Shown here: one piece after another, positions 9,309 through 18,739 of the stretch
Position numbering within the stretch: the first letter of the stretch is position 1
Layout: every line of letters begins with the position of its first letter
From: Flagellimonas marinaquae
GTDB lineage: Bacteria; Bacteroidota; Bacteroidia; Flavobacteriales; Flavobacteriaceae
Reading direction: 5' to 3'
DNA length: 64,000 bases
NCBI RefSeq assembly: GCF_003992675.1
Contig: NZ_RZMZ01000017.1
Location: 1 to 64,000 of the forward strand
Translations under genes and position numbers: made by a program
The notes under the pieces: model-generated
Told to the model about the DNA's origin: nothing
The model's database searches: none
Seen by the model: only the letters and a program-made list of their open reading frames with translations

Positions 9309-9695
9309 ATGAAAACAGAGTTTCACACATTGGGCACATTTGAGTTTCCAGCGGATGCCGTGGTCATTAAGGGAAAGTTGGAAGCAGAAGGCATCCCCGT
9401 ATTTTTAAGGGACGAGGCCACCATTAATTCCGACCCATTAATCAGTGCGGCCCTTGGTGGGGTAAAGTTGCAAGTGTATTCCACTGATAGGGAACGAGCC
9501 AAGGAAATTTTTGATGAGGTTCGGAATTACGCTACGGACGAATTTGGAAATCCCGTCGTCTGCCCAAATTGCAAGGCGACCAAATCCGAGATTTATTACT
9601 CGCGCAGCAATGTCTTTTATAAATTGTTTCCCTTCTTTGAACCGAGAAAGTATCAATGCATGAAATGTAATTTTATTACACGTCCGGCTAGATAA
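9309..9695 (+). CDS. DUF2007 domain protein with zinc ribbon
   Basis: This is a 128-residue cytoplasmic protein. The N-terminal half is a DUF2007 (putative prokaryotic signal-transducing) domain, recognisable by LGTFEFPADAVVIKGKLEAE and GGVKLQVYSTDRERAKEI. The C-terminal half has two Cys pairs, CPNC (about residue 96) and CMKC (about 119), which form a zinc-ribbon-like unit. ATG 9309 is preferred over the ATG at 9255 because the family begins directly with this beta strand, and the extra 18 residues look like non-coding sequence. It is a lone gene. Its molecular role is not known for the family. Confidence 0.75.
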   Translation: MKTEFHTLGTFEFPADAVVIKGKLEAEGIPVFLRDEATINSDPLISAALGGVKLQVYSTDRERAKEIFDEVRNYATDEFGNPVVCPNCKATKSEIYYSRSNVFYKLFPFFEPRKYQCMKCNFITRPAR

Positions 9696-9770
9696 AAGTA
9701 TTTGTGACTAGAATTTCAACAGAGGTAAGGAAAAACAGAAACTTCTGCCATTTTTGCAGATGCTTTATAA

Positions 9771-11270
9771 TCATTCTAATCGTTGGTAGATAAGTCCACG
9801 GTCTATCGTGGCTTTCAATTCATAATGTTGGGCCAAGTAAGCATCGATATAGGTGTTGTACTCGACCAATTTCTCATAAAAAATCCGCTTCCCTTTTCTT
9901 GCAACCACCAAGTTTGGTTGGATGACCTCCATGATGTATCGTAATTCCTCAAGACCTGATTTGCTGGGATTGTTCATGTAGGGAAACAATTCTTCACGGG
10001 CAATATTGCTAGGGTGGGTAGAGGCCGAGGTCGGAGGCAGTTCATCCAGCAACCAGTACCCAATATGATATTCGGTAAAGAAAATATTTTCGGTTTCCAG
10101 TTTATGGTCCAAAATGTATTTTGGGACATCTATACCCTCTCCATTGTAAAAGGAGCCCTTTTCCAACTTATTGGAAATGATGTTGCCGTACTCCAGATAG
10201 GATTCCATCGGAATCAAAATAAGGAGCAAGATAGCAATAGGGCTAAACTTTTTGGGAATCGCGGGAAGTTTGCTCACGGCCATGCCCAAGGGAATCAAAA
10301 TAAACGGATATAATTGGATGAGATAGTGTCCGTTCACCTTTCCTGCTTGAACATAGGAAAATAAAATACCGACTACTACTACGGTCAATAACTGTATTCC
10401 TTTTGATCTCCAATCCACCAGCTTATAAAAGTAAATTATACTTAATAATAGGGCGATGGTCCCAACATAAGGCAATGTTTTCCATGGCGAATGAAATTTT
10501 CCCTCAGAATAGGCCAATGGTGCTTCAAAAATGGATTTCCACCAAACATCCGATATCCCTTGTAGGTAATAAGGGAGCAACGTAAAGAGAATCGTCATCA
10601 CAAAACCGATGCCCATAAACACGAGATATTTCAAATGTATCCAAAGCCGTTTGGTACGGAACCCGTCCCATTGGTAAAAAATGCCCAAGCTTAAAACGGG
10701 ATAGGCCATATTGAGCTTGGTCATAACCGACAGCCCCAATAAGAGTCCGGCCGTAAAAAACCATTTGGAGTCCTCTTTTGTGAATAGGATAAAGAGCGCC
10801 GCCACAAAAAAGAAGGTGCAAATGTGTTCCGACATAACCCCCTGCAAGCTACCGAACAAACTCTCAAAAAAAACACAGAATACTGCTACCCAAAAAGCGA
10901 TTTTTTTGGAAGTGATTTTTGAAGCAATACCATAGGTAAACCAAGCGGTAAGTGCTACCAGCAACGAACCAAAAAGGCGAATGGCAAAGAAACTTTTCCC
11001 GAAAATTTTAATGATGATGGCAAAATATAAAAAGGTAATGGGCGGCTTAAGGTCCCAGAGCTGCGTGTAGGGCAAATGCCCGTTAACCCAAGATTGTCCC
11101 ATTAAAATGAAAGTGCTCTCGTCCCGGTCCACGTAATCCCGAAAAAAGAAGGGAAACCGAATAAAAACCGATATCACGACCAAAAAGAAGAAAACAGTTT
11201 TCCAATCCAGATCTTGGTAGCGCAAAGAGCGGAATTTTTGAAGCACAGTGGTATTCAAGTTTTTGGTCAT
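9771..11270 (-). CDS. GT-C fold glycosyltransferase (family 39/PMT-like), polytopic membrane protein
   Basis: This is a 499-residue integral membrane protein with about ten to twelve predicted spans. The first extracytoplasmic loop carries FFRDYVDRDESTFILMGQSW, with the acidic pair expected for a GT39/ArnT-type enzyme, followed by HLPYTQLWDLKPP. Enzymes of this fold transfer a sugar from a polyprenyl-phosphate donor to a lipid or protein acceptor outside the cytoplasmic membrane (family knowledge). A soluble tail of about 110 residues follows the last span. No neighbouring genes for polysaccharide or lipid A synthesis are present, so the acceptor is not predictable. Confidence 0.8.
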   Translation of the reverse strand: MTKNLNTTVLQKFRSLRYQDLDWKTVFFFLVVISVFIRFPFFFRDYVDRDESTFILMGQSWVNGHLPYTQLWDLKPPITFLYFAIIIKIFGKSFFAIRLFGSLLVALTAWFTYGIASKITSKKIAFWVAVFCVFFESLFGSLQGVMSEHICTFFFVAALFILFTKEDSKWFFTAGLLLGLSVMTKLNMAYPVLSLGIFYQWDGFRTKRLWIHLKYLVFMGIGFVMTILFTLLPYYLQGISDVWWKSIFEAPLAYSEGKFHSPWKTLPYVGTIALLLSIIYFYKLVDWRSKGIQLLTVVVVGILFSYVQAGKVNGHYLIQLYPFILIPLGMAVSKLPAIPKKFSPIAILLLILIPMESYLEYGNIISNKLEKGSFYNGEGIDVPKYILDHKLETENIFFTEYHIGYWLLDELPPTSASTHPSNIAREELFPYMNNPSKSGLEELRYIMEVIQPNLVVARKGKRIFYEKLVEYNTYIDAYLAQHYELKATIDRGLIYQRLE

Positions 11271-11313
11271 TAATTATCGTCCTTGCAATATAGATAAATT
11301 TGAATGTTTAGAA

Positions 11314-11333
11314 AGACCATTTTTAAATGGTCT
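11314..11333 (-). terminator. Hairpin downstream of the MocR-type regulator
   Basis: AGACCATT/AATGGTCT (8 bp, loop of 4) lies just past the regulator stop codon at 11342. The following T-run on the minus strand is short, so termination may be weak. Confidence 0.45.
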
Positions 11334-11341
11334 CTTTTAAC

Positions 11342-12838
11342 TCAAGCAGCAACCAACTGAAGGTACGCTTGTTTTAGCTTTTCTATTACGACTTTAAGTT
11401 CCTCTTCGTTTAAATGCCCAAAACCAAAGCGGATGGCACAGGTATTTTTATCTTGATAGAGAATGGTTTTAGGCAAGAATAAATCTAATTGCTCTGCTTT
11501 TTCGGCAAGTTTTACTAGTGATATGGGAGTTCTAAATTGTAACCACATGGCAAGCCCTCCAGAAGGTACTTGCCAGTCAAGGATATGGGCAAAGTGCTGC
11601 TTTAATAAGCTGCATAAAGCATCTCTGCGTTGTTTGTAGGTTACTATATTTTTTTTCTTGAGTCGGTAAATCTCACCTTCGGATATCAATTCGGAAAGCA
11701 TTTGTTCCTGTATCAGGTCTCCCTGGGCATCTAATAATTGCAAGTAATTATAGGCTTCGGTAACTACCTGCTCTGGCGCTACAACAAACCCAGTATGGAA
11801 ACTCGGAAATAAAGACTGTCCCAGTTTGCCCAAGTAAATCATATTCCCATTGGCATCTGCACTGGCCATGGGCAACATGGAAGACCCTTCAAACTGAAAA
11901 TCATGGTCAAAATCGTCCTCAATTATGGCAAAACCATGGATTTTGGCCAATTCCAATAATTGCAGTCTTCTTTTGGTGCTTAAGGTGGTGGTGGTAGGGT
12001 AGTCCCTGTTGGAGCAAACATAAATACAACGAATGTTCTCAGGTATGAAATGTTCGTATATGTACCCAATATCCAATCCCTCCTCATCTATGGGCACGGT
12101 TTTTATTTTTGCTCCAGCTTGTTGAAATATCATGTTGGCCACATAATTGCTCAGTTGTCCAACCAGCACCAAATCACCCGGATTAATAAGTACCTGCGAA
12201 ACGATGTATAGGCTCATTTCCGTACTGCGCGTATTTAATAAATTGGTTGGTTTGATATGAAAGCCCCTAGTGGCATTTAAGTAGTTGCAAAGTTGCGTGC
12301 TAAAAACTGAAGGAACCAAGGCACTTGTTCTATTCCATTTGTTGATCAATGGTTTTCGTTTCATTGCAGCGCTATACCACCTAGAAAATTGGTGCACCGG
12401 ATGTAATCTTAAATCAGGCTTACCATCATTTATGGAATATTTGGCCGTGGTCTCCTCTTTGGTAGATGCTAGATTAAAGGATTGTTGGAATGGGAACCCT
12501 GGATTTTTTGGATACTGGTAGGCCTGATTGATGTGCTGGGTATTTGCTTTGATTTTCACCTCGGAACCTTCTGGAACCACCACAAAAGTTCCTTTATTGG
12601 GAATAATGTTTACCCATCCTTGCGAGGCCAGTTCATCATAGATGGCCACGGCCGTATTGCGGTGGACGTTCAATAACTCACTTAGAACCCTTGTGCCGGG
12701 CAATTTACTGCCTTTTTCCAAATAGCCTCTTTGTATGGCGTTCATGATTTGCTGTGCCACTTGCACATAAACAGGTTGTACAATAGACTTGTCTATGGAT
12801 ACGAGCTGGACCAACAAATCAAAAACCGGACTATTCAT
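11342..12838 (-). CDS. MocR/GabR-type regulator (GntR HTH fused to aminotransferase fold), PLP lysine apparently lost
   Basis: This is a 498-residue fusion. Residues about 15-90 form a GntR winged helix (LPGTRVLSELLNVHRNTAVAIYDEL is split here as LPGTRVLSELLNVHR and NTAVAIYDEL), ending in NKGTFVV. Residues about 125-498 form a fold-type-I aminotransferase domain, with the family landmarks YVCSNRDYPTTTTLSTKRR and IIEDDFDHDF. In MocR proteins the PLP-binding lysine sits in a GTFSK-x-LFPSLR block. Here the block reads IYLGKLGQSLFPSFH, so the aligned position is Gln341 and the nearby Arg is His. The only Lys is three residues earlier. The gene diverges from a TonB receptor across 86 bases and probably controls it. 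The ligand is unknown. Confidence 0.8.
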   Translation of the reverse strand: MNSPVFDLLVQLVSIDKSIVQPVYVQVAQQIMNAIQRGYLEKGSKLPGTRVLSELLNVHRNTAVAIYDELASQGWVNIIPNKGTFVVVPEGSEVKIKANTQHINQAYQYPKNPGFPFQQSFNLASTKEETTAKYSINDGKPDLRLHPVHQFSRWYSAAMKRKPLINKWNRTSALVPSVFSTQLCNYLNATRGFHIKPTNLLNTRSTEMSLYIVSQVLINPGDLVLVGQLSNYVANMIFQQAGAKIKTVPIDEEGLDIGYIYEHFIPENIRCIYVCSNRDYPTTTTLSTKRRLQLLELAKIHGFAIIEDDFDHDFQFEGSSMLPMASADANGNMIYLGKLGQSLFPSFHTGFVVAPEQVVTEAYNYLQLLDAQGDLIQEQMLSELISEGEIYRLKKKNIVTYKQRRDALCSLLKQHFAHILDWQVPSGGLAMWLQFRTPISLVKLAEKAEQLDLFLPKTILYQDKNTCAIRFGFGHLNEEELKVVIEKLKQAYLQLVAA

Positions 12839-12849
12839 TGTTTTAAAAG

Positions 12850-12869
12850 CGGACTAGTTTAATCGTCCG
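12850..12869. promoter_or_regulatory. Inverted repeat in the divergent promoter region, candidate operator
   Basis: CGGAC (12850-12854) and GTCCG (12865-12869) form an inverted repeat with a 10-base spacer. It lies in the 86-bp gap between the MocR-type regulator and the TonB receptor. The position suits an operator for the regulator, but the arms are short and could be chance. Confidence 0.3.
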
Positions 12870-12924
12870 GAAAGTTAGGACTTTTGCAGCATTAATTGAA
12901 CAACTTACATTACACGCCCAAATA

Positions 12925-14754
12925 ATGAAGAAGTTAATTTTATTTTCTGCGATTCTACTAGTTGGTGCTTTTCAAGTACAAGCCCAAGAAGACGATGCTG
13001 TCATGATGGATTCCTTAAGCGAAGTCGTAGTAACCGCAAACCGGATCAACCTTCCATTTAAGGAAAATTCTAGGACGATAAACATCATAACCTCTAGTCA
13101 TATTAAAAATAGTGCGGCGGTCAATGTGGCGGACTTATTGCAACAAGTTGCGGGCGTAGATATTAGAAGACGCGGTACAGGGGGTAGCCAAGCAGATTTG
13201 TACATACGAGGTGGTGGTTTTGACCAAACCTTAGTATTGATAGATGGCGTTAAAATGGACGACCCGCAAACGGGTCACCATACCATGAACGCGGCTCTGC
13301 CATTAGAAGTGATAGAAAGAATAGAAATCATTAAGGGCCCTGCTGCACGGGTTTTTGGACAAAACGCTTTTACCGGAGCCATCAACATCATCACAAAAAA
13401 GAGCTTGAATAATTCCGTTTCCTTAAACGTCGAAGCCGGTTCTTTTGATCAATTAAATGCTAGCGTTACTGCGGGAGTGGATAAGGAAAACTCGTCCCAT
13501 ATCATACATGTGGGAAGGGTAACCTCCGAAGGTTACAGAAATAACTCAGATTACGATAATGGCAATTACTTTTTAAAAAGCACTTTTAATAAAAATGCAC
13601 AGCCTATTGTAATGACAGCTTCTTTCTTGGAGCGCAATTTTGGAGCCGAAAACTTTTACACCACCAATCCTACGTTCAACGAGTACGAAGAAACCCAAAA
13701 CAGTCTTTTGGCGTTTTCTACCACCTTCAAGAAAAACAACTTAAAAATACAGCCAAGAATCTATTGGAAACGTAATCAAGACTTGTTTCTCTTGAGACGA
13801 AACGACCCCAGTTTTTTCAGAAATATGCATATTTCCAATAAGATAGGCATGGAAACCAATGCTTCTTATGCCTCTAAATTGGGAATTACTGGTTTTGGGG
13901 TGGAACTTTCTAAAATCTATTTAAGAAGTAATAACCTTGGTAATCGAAACCGGTTCATGACCAACGTGTTTCTAGAGCACCGCTTTAGTGTAGCAGATAA
14001 CAAGTTGGATATTACTCCCGGCGTAGCATTAACCTATTTTTCAGATTTTAAGTTTCGCGCTTTTCCTGGTTTGGATATAGGGTATAGCCTTACCAATAAT
14101 TTTAAGGTATATGGGAATATTGGTTACACCTACCGCATACCCACTTATACGGATTTGTTTTATAATGATCCTGTTACCAATGGTAATGCCAATTTGGAAC
14201 CGGAAGAAGCCTTTGCACAAGAATTGGGCTTAAAGTATACCACGCCCACAATTAATGCCAGTATCGCTGTTTTCAATAGAGACGCTGATAATCTAATAGA
14301 TTATATCAGAAACGATGTTACCGAGGATGTGTTTGTAGCAACAAACATTACTGAGGTAAACACCAAGGGATTGGAGTTGGATGCTGCTTATAATTTTAAA
14401 TTTAAGGACTATATCCAAACATTAAGCGTTGGTTATGCGTTTTTGAATGACAATATTTTGGATCAAAACGAAGAACTGTCGCGTTACTCTTTAAATACGC
14501 TAAAACACCAATACACCACACGATTGAGTACACAATTGTTCAAAAACGTACGTCAAAATATAATTTACAAATATGCTGAGCGTACTACTGGGCAAACCTA
14601 TAATGTTTGGGACGCTTCATTGGCGATCAAAGTAAAGCAGGCAGAGTTTACGATTACTGCAAGTAATATTTTCGATGCAGATTACATAGAGTCAGGATTT
14701 GTTCCAATGCCCCCGAGTAACGTACTTTTTGGTCTGCGTTATAATTTTAAATAG
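12925..14754 (+). CDS. TonB-dependent outer-membrane receptor, BtuB-like
   Basis: This is a 609-residue receptor with signal peptide MKKLILFSAILLVGAFQVQAQ. After it come a TonB-box-like SEVVVTA, a plug domain (about residues 45-155, with DLLQQVAGVDIRRRG, DGVKMDDPQTGHH and IEIIKGPAARVFGQNAFTGA), and a beta-barrel ending in LFGLRYNFK with a terminal aromatic Phe-Lys. It lacks the CarboxypepD_reg-like N-terminal domain of SusC proteins, which fits a small-molecule or metal-chelate receptor such as those of the cobalamin/siderophore class. The substrate is not known. Divergent placement next to a MocR-type regulator makes a B6 vitamer, amine or amino-acid derivative possible, but this is only inference. 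Confidence 0.85.
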   Translation: MKKLILFSAILLVGAFQVQAQEDDAVMMDSLSEVVVTANRINLPFKENSRTINIITSSHIKNSAAVNVADLLQQVAGVDIRRRGTGGSQADLYIRGGGFDQTLVLIDGVKMDDPQTGHHTMNAALPLEVIERIEIIKGPAARVFGQNAFTGAINIITKKSLNNSVSLNVEAGSFDQLNASVTAGVDKENSSHIIHVGRVTSEGYRNNSDYDNGNYFLKSTFNKNAQPIVMTASFLERNFGAENFYTTNPTFNEYEETQNSLLAFSTTFKKNNLKIQPRIYWKRNQDLFLLRRNDPSFFRNMHISNKIGMETNASYASKLGITGFGVELSKIYLRSNNLGNRNRFMTNVFLEHRFSVADNKLDITPGVALTYFSDFKFRAFPGLDIGYSLTNNFKVYGNIGYTYRIPTYTDLFYNDPVTNGNANLEPEEAFAQELGLKYTTPTINASIAVFNRDADNLIDYIRNDVTEDVFVATNITEVNTKGLELDAAYNFKFKDYIQTLSVGYAFLNDNILDQNEELSRYSLNTLKHQYTTRLSTQLFKNVRQNIIYKYAERTTGQTYNVWDASLAIKVKQAEFTITASNIFDADYIESGFVPMPPSNVLFGLRYNFK

Positions 14755-14920
14755 GCGCAACAATCCATGGGAGACCAAAAGCCCAAACGGTCATAACCCG
14801 GACCTAAGGTTGAAGGGAATGAAGCGGTCAAGTAGAAAGGCAAGCTAGTCCCCAAGGATAGGTTTTCGTTACCATTTCAAAACGTTTTCGTAATTTAGCT
14901 CTCATTAATTCCTTGAAATT

Positions 14921-15790
14921 TTGAAGCTGAATCTTGACCAGATACCTCGGGAGAAGACCCTTTCCAAGGAAGAATTTCTCCACAAATATTTCAAGCCTCA
15001 AAAACCAGTAGTCATTGAACGGTTTATTGAGGATTGGCCAGCTTATTCTAAATGGAGTTTGGACTACATGAAAGAAATTGCGGGCCACAAGGAAGTTCCA
15101 TTGTATGATGATCGTCCGGTGAAGCACGATGAAGGCTTTAACGAACCTCATGCTAAAATGAAAATGGAGGACTACGTCGACCTTCTAAAAAGCGGTCCAA
15201 CCAAATATCGGATATTTCTCTGGAATATTTTAAAGGAAGTCCCCGAACTGCAAAATGATTTTTCTTATCCCAATTTTGGGCTTCGGCTTATGAAAGGACT
15301 GCCTATGCTCTTTTTTGGAGGTGAGGACTCCTACACCTTCATGCACTACGATATTGATTTAGCCAATATTTTTCACTTTCATTTTGAAGGAAAGAAGGAG
15401 TGCATCCTTTTTTCACAGGAAGAAACTAAGTTTTTGTACAAGGTGCCCCACTCTTTGATTACGAGAGAAGACATTGACTTTGCCAATCCAGATTTGGAAC
15501 AATGGCCCGCGTTACAACATGCCAAGGGACATGTAACGCGTTTGGAACACGGAAATGTACTGTATATACCCGAAGGGTACTGGCATTATATGAAATATGT
15601 GACCCCAGGTTTTTCCATGAGCCTTAGGGCGATTGCCAGAAAACCCAAAAATCTGGGCAGGGCGATCTATAACATCTTCGTGATGCGTCATTTTGATAAT
15701 TTGATGCGCAAAATCAAAGGGCAGGAATGGATCGATTGGAAAAATGAAAAGGCTGTGGAGCGGACCCAAAAACTATTGCTGCAAGACTGA
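14921..15790 (+). CDS. Cupin-8/JmjC-like domain protein
   Basis: This 289-residue protein has a cupin_8 (FIH/JmjC-like) fold. The candidate Fe(II) triad is visible as HYD in YTFMHYDIDLANIFHFHF (about residues 140-157), with a distal His in IPEGYWHYMKY (about 210-220). The N-terminal RxxxLSKEEFLHKYFKPQKP block is typical of the bacterial members. The start is TTG at 14921, since no ATG lies between the upstream stop and the conserved N-terminus. Proteins of this class may be 2-oxoglutarate-dependent hydroxylases; the substrate is unknown. It is convergent with recX, two bases from its end. Confidence 0.8.
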   Translation: MKLNLDQIPREKTLSKEEFLHKYFKPQKPVVIERFIEDWPAYSKWSLDYMKEIAGHKEVPLYDDRPVKHDEGFNEPHAKMKMEDYVDLLKSGPTKYRIFLWNILKEVPELQNDFSYPNFGLRLMKGLPMLFFGGEDSYTFMHYDIDLANIFHFHFEGKKECILFSQEETKFLYKVPHSLITREDIDFANPDLEQWPALQHAKGHVTRLEHGNVLYIPEGYWHYMKYVTPGFSMSLRAIARKPKNLGRAIYNIFVMRHFDNLMRKIKGQEWIDWKNEKAVERTQKLLLQD

Positions 15791-15792
15791 AC

Positions 15793-16278
15793 TTATTTGA
15801 CGAGTTCGTTCGCTTTTTCGTAGACCAAGTGACTTTCCCAACCCCGATAGAGCAAATAATCGGCCAATTTTTTCTTTTTTTTGAACCGATTGGTCTCCTT
15901 GATCTGTCCCAACCGTTTTTTGGCCAATTCATCAAACGTTTTTAGGTAATCCTCGTTCTGGATTTCTGCGAGGGCACTTTTGATGTTGTACGCGGAAATG
16001 TCCCTAAACTTGAGTTCTCGCACAATCCTGTTCGATCCCCATTTTTTTATTTGGAATTTACCCCGGGCAAAGGCCTTGGCAAATCGTTCCTCGTTCAGGT
16101 AATTTTCTTGGATCAGATGGCCTACAATCTGGTCGATGGCCTCTGGAATCATGTTCATGGACTTCAATTTGTCCAAGACCTCTTTGTGGCAGCGTTCTTG
16201 GTAGGCGCAATAATGTTCCATTTTAGCCGTAGCCTCCTCAACAGAATGATATCTTTTTTGGGATTCGTAAGTTGCCAT
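15793..16278 (-). CDS. recX: Regulatory protein RecX
   Basis: This is a 161-residue RecX-family protein made of three-helix repeats. Recognisable blocks include CAYQERCHKEVLDKL, LIQENYLNEERFAKAFARGK and KKKLADYLLYRGWESHLV. RecX binds RecA filaments and modulates recombination (family knowledge). A longer reading frame extends upstream to 16491, but those 71 residues overlap the glycosidase gene in another frame and have no family character. ATG 16278 is therefore the start, four bases after the upstream gene ends. Same-strand spacing suggests co-transcription with the glycosidase. recA is not in the window. Confidence 0.88.
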   Translation of the reverse strand: MATYESQKRYHSVEEATAKMEHYCAYQERCHKEVLDKLKSMNMIPEAIDQIVGHLIQENYLNEERFAKAFARGKFQIKKWGSNRIVRELKFRDISAYNIKSALAEIQNEDYLKTFDELAKKRLGQIKETNRFKKKKKLADYLLYRGWESHLVYEKANELVK

Positions 16279-16282
16279 TTTC

Positions 16283-18652
16283 CTAGTTTTTGCCAATAAC
16301 CATGGTTGCTTCGGTAAAGGTAAATACCGTTTTGCCATTTTTGCTTTCGGTTTGGGCATCGCCCTCTTTCGCGGTGTAACCATCATCTGGTAACACAACT
16401 TCAATTTTCCAATCGGGTTGTGTTTGTGTGATTTTGATTTGATGGCCGCTTTCGGTTTGACTGTGCCATATCGAGATGACGTTATCCCCAACCGTAATAT
16501 TTTCTAGGGCAGCGTTGTCCCACTCTTTGGGCAGTTGAGGCTCAATCACTATTGTTTTTTGGTGCGCCATGGGCTTGATGCCGAAAAATTGGTTGACGAT
16601 TGGAACAGCAAAGGCATAAATGTTCCACGCTTGGGTCATCATCCCATAATCTGGGGAAACTTCGTAAATACTGCCTGGGAGCGCATAACTAAAAGATCGG
16701 GACATCCGTTTTAAATAATCCAAAGCTTTATCTGGCCTACCGTAATTATTTTCGGCTACGGCTTGGACACCGGTGGGCAATGTCATTACTGCTCCGGTAT
16801 AGGAAAACACTTTGCTTCCTTGGAAAGAACCTTCATCCTCCCCAGCGGTCTCATCACGGTCGATTCCTGTAACGAACACACCAAAGGGATTCGTAAATTT
16901 TTTAGCGTTGTCCAAGGCCATAATCGCCTTGGTGCTGTCTGCGATTCCCATTTCCATGGGTGTATTGACCACCCAGTTGTGATACAGCACAAATGGTCTT
17001 GCCTTGTTGAAAGGATTTTTCAAAATTTCTTCCTTGGTCGCCTCAAGTTCCTCTACGGCCCATGGTTTGTTCAAGGTATCAGCTCTAACCAAGGCATCTT
17101 CTATCAATCTGAGGGCCTGTGCATCTGTTCCGATAAAATCAGCGTAGGATGAAAAAGTCTCTGACCAGAATTCGGTGTTGATTTTTTCTGTTAATTCATC
17201 CGCAACTTGCTGATATTGCTCGGAGAGTTCAGCTTGGTCAAGTTCCAGGGCCATAAGGGCTGCATCGGAGAAAGCGCGCTGGGTGTAGGAGGCCACATCG
17301 ATCATTTCGCTGTCCAAACCATGAATTTCCATCATGCCAAAACCATCAGGAAACAAGTTGTTGTCGGCATCATTGGTTTCCAAGAGCCATTTTAGTCCTT
17401 TTTGTATGGTTGGAAAGTACTTCTCCAAAAAAGCTTTATCACCGTTCCATTTGTAAATTTCCCATATCAAGGAGGCAAACTGAGGGGTTTCGTTGATGTT
17501 GCCTTCGTTAAAGACAACGCCATTGGTGGACATCTCATGTAAAATCCGACCATTGCCGTTTACCGCCATGGAAACGCTGTCCAAAAGCTGGATGGTCTGC
17601 TCTACAATATCTTCTTGGCCTACGGCTATGTAGCCCTTTAGGGCGTATTCGCTGTCCACTCCAAACCACCATGGGTAGTCCGCAATCCCTGCACCAATGC
17701 CCGTGCCTATCTCAGGAACGGTGCGCACCAACCAATCGCAATTGTACTTGAGCCATTCAAAGGTCTCTTGTAATTGTTTGTCGGGAATGGTCAGTTTGGA
17801 CTGTTGGGTCAATTGTTCATAGCGAAGTTTTTTCTCCTCTGCCATGGCATGATGGTTGGTCAAAATATCAAGGTAAGTACTAATGGCTTCCTCTTTTGAA
17901 TGATAGGACCCAGCTACGGAAAAATTTAGAACTGTTTCCGATTTGGCAGGAATTGTAACCGGATAGGTAAGTGAGTTGGAGGTTCCATTGGGTTTACGAA
18001 TATTGGAAAGGGTTTCAGCATCAACTGGTGCTTGGTCGGATCCAAAGACATTGTACCAAGGATTGATGCTGTCTTTCACCACCCAATACGATTCTTCAGA
18101 AGAACCTGAATCTTTGGAGTCGATCATATTGGAGCGTTCTCCCAGCCATGTTGGCCTTAGGTTGGTGTGCCCCACAAAGCTGAGCTTCCCCTCAAAGTTT
18201 TCCTCTCCCAAGTTTTTTAGGATAAACTGTATAAAGATTCCCTGTGTACCATCGGGAACAAATTGAATCCGTTCAATGAGCAAATCCTCATTTTCAAAAG
18301 AATAGGTATGCTTATTCGCAAATGGATAGTTGGTAAAACTTGAGGCACTGTCCAAAGGGAGTGTATCCTGTTCGGTAGTCAGTTCCACTTCAAAGCCGTC
18401 CATCAGTTTGATGGGGTGGTTCCAGATACCTCCCATCTCGCCCTTAATGTGCCAGCCCAATGGCGGAAAGCTACCATCTTGATGGCCTACCATATACACT
18501 CGGTCTCCCGCGGTAACATAGGGAGATTCCAAGTAACTTTCTTTGCCCGTGATGTTTGGGGAATCTTTTAAAATACCGGTCAGCGGCTGCTCGATGGGGG
18601 TAGAACATGCCAAAATGAATAGACCTGGTATGGCAGAAAGTATTTTTCTCAT
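16283..18652 (-). CDS. Six-hairpin glycosidase-fold lipoprotein (glycogen-debranching/GDE_C-like)
   Basis: This is a 789-residue lipoprotein; starting at ATG 18652 gives a signal peptide ending LFILACS. Residues about 30-290 form a beta-sandwich domain. Residues about 310-690 look like an (alpha/alpha)6 toroid, with DYPWWFGVDSEYALKGYIAV, ILHEMSTNG and NINETPQFASLIWEIYKW. A small C-terminal beta domain follows. This architecture matches amylo-1,6-glucosidase or related GH enzymes of Bacteroidota acting on alpha-glucans or other oligosaccharides outside the cytoplasm. The acidic residue in GVDSE is a candidate general acid. The exact GH family and substrate cannot be fixed from sequence alone. 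Confidence 0.7.
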   Translation of the reverse strand: MRKILSAIPGLFILACSTPIEQPLTGILKDSPNITGKESYLESPYVTAGDRVYMVGHQDGSFPPLGWHIKGEMGGIWNHPIKLMDGFEVELTTEQDTLPLDSASSFTNYPFANKHTYSFENEDLLIERIQFVPDGTQGIFIQFILKNLGEENFEGKLSFVGHTNLRPTWLGERSNMIDSKDSGSSEESYWVVKDSINPWYNVFGSDQAPVDAETLSNIRKPNGTSNSLTYPVTIPAKSETVLNFSVAGSYHSKEEAISTYLDILTNHHAMAEEKKLRYEQLTQQSKLTIPDKQLQETFEWLKYNCDWLVRTVPEIGTGIGAGIADYPWWFGVDSEYALKGYIAVGQEDIVEQTIQLLDSVSMAVNGNGRILHEMSTNGVVFNEGNINETPQFASLIWEIYKWNGDKAFLEKYFPTIQKGLKWLLETNDADNNLFPDGFGMMEIHGLDSEMIDVASYTQRAFSDAALMALELDQAELSEQYQQVADELTEKINTEFWSETFSSYADFIGTDAQALRLIEDALVRADTLNKPWAVEELEATKEEILKNPFNKARPFVLYHNWVVNTPMEMGIADSTKAIMALDNAKKFTNPFGVFVTGIDRDETAGEDEGSFQGSKVFSYTGAVMTLPTGVQAVAENNYGRPDKALDYLKRMSRSFSYALPGSIYEVSPDYGMMTQAWNIYAFAVPIVNQFFGIKPMAHQKTIVIEPQLPKEWDNAALENITVGDNVISIWHSQTESGHQIKITQTQPDWKIEVVLPDDGYTAKEGDAQTESKNGKTVFTFTEATMVIGKN

Positions 18653-18704
18653 GGTAGGGATGTTGAATATCAAAAATAGGGTTTTGCCATTAACTGGTAA
18701 AAAC

Positions 18705-18738
18705 AAAAAAAGCGACCCTTTTTTGGAGTCGCTTTTTT
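18705..18738 (-). terminator. Rho-independent terminator of the RNase G gene
   Basis: An 11-bp stem AAAAAAGCGAC/GTCGCTTTTTT (18706-18716 and 18728-18738) starts two bases after the RNase G stop on the minus strand and ends in a U-rich tract. Confidence 0.85.
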
Positions 18739-18739
18739 G

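Noticed and set aside
16279..16491. Upstream extension of recX by 71 codons
   Set aside because: The extension is the glycosidase gene read in another frame and is full of Lys/Pro with no RecX similarity; ATG 16278 fits the family start.
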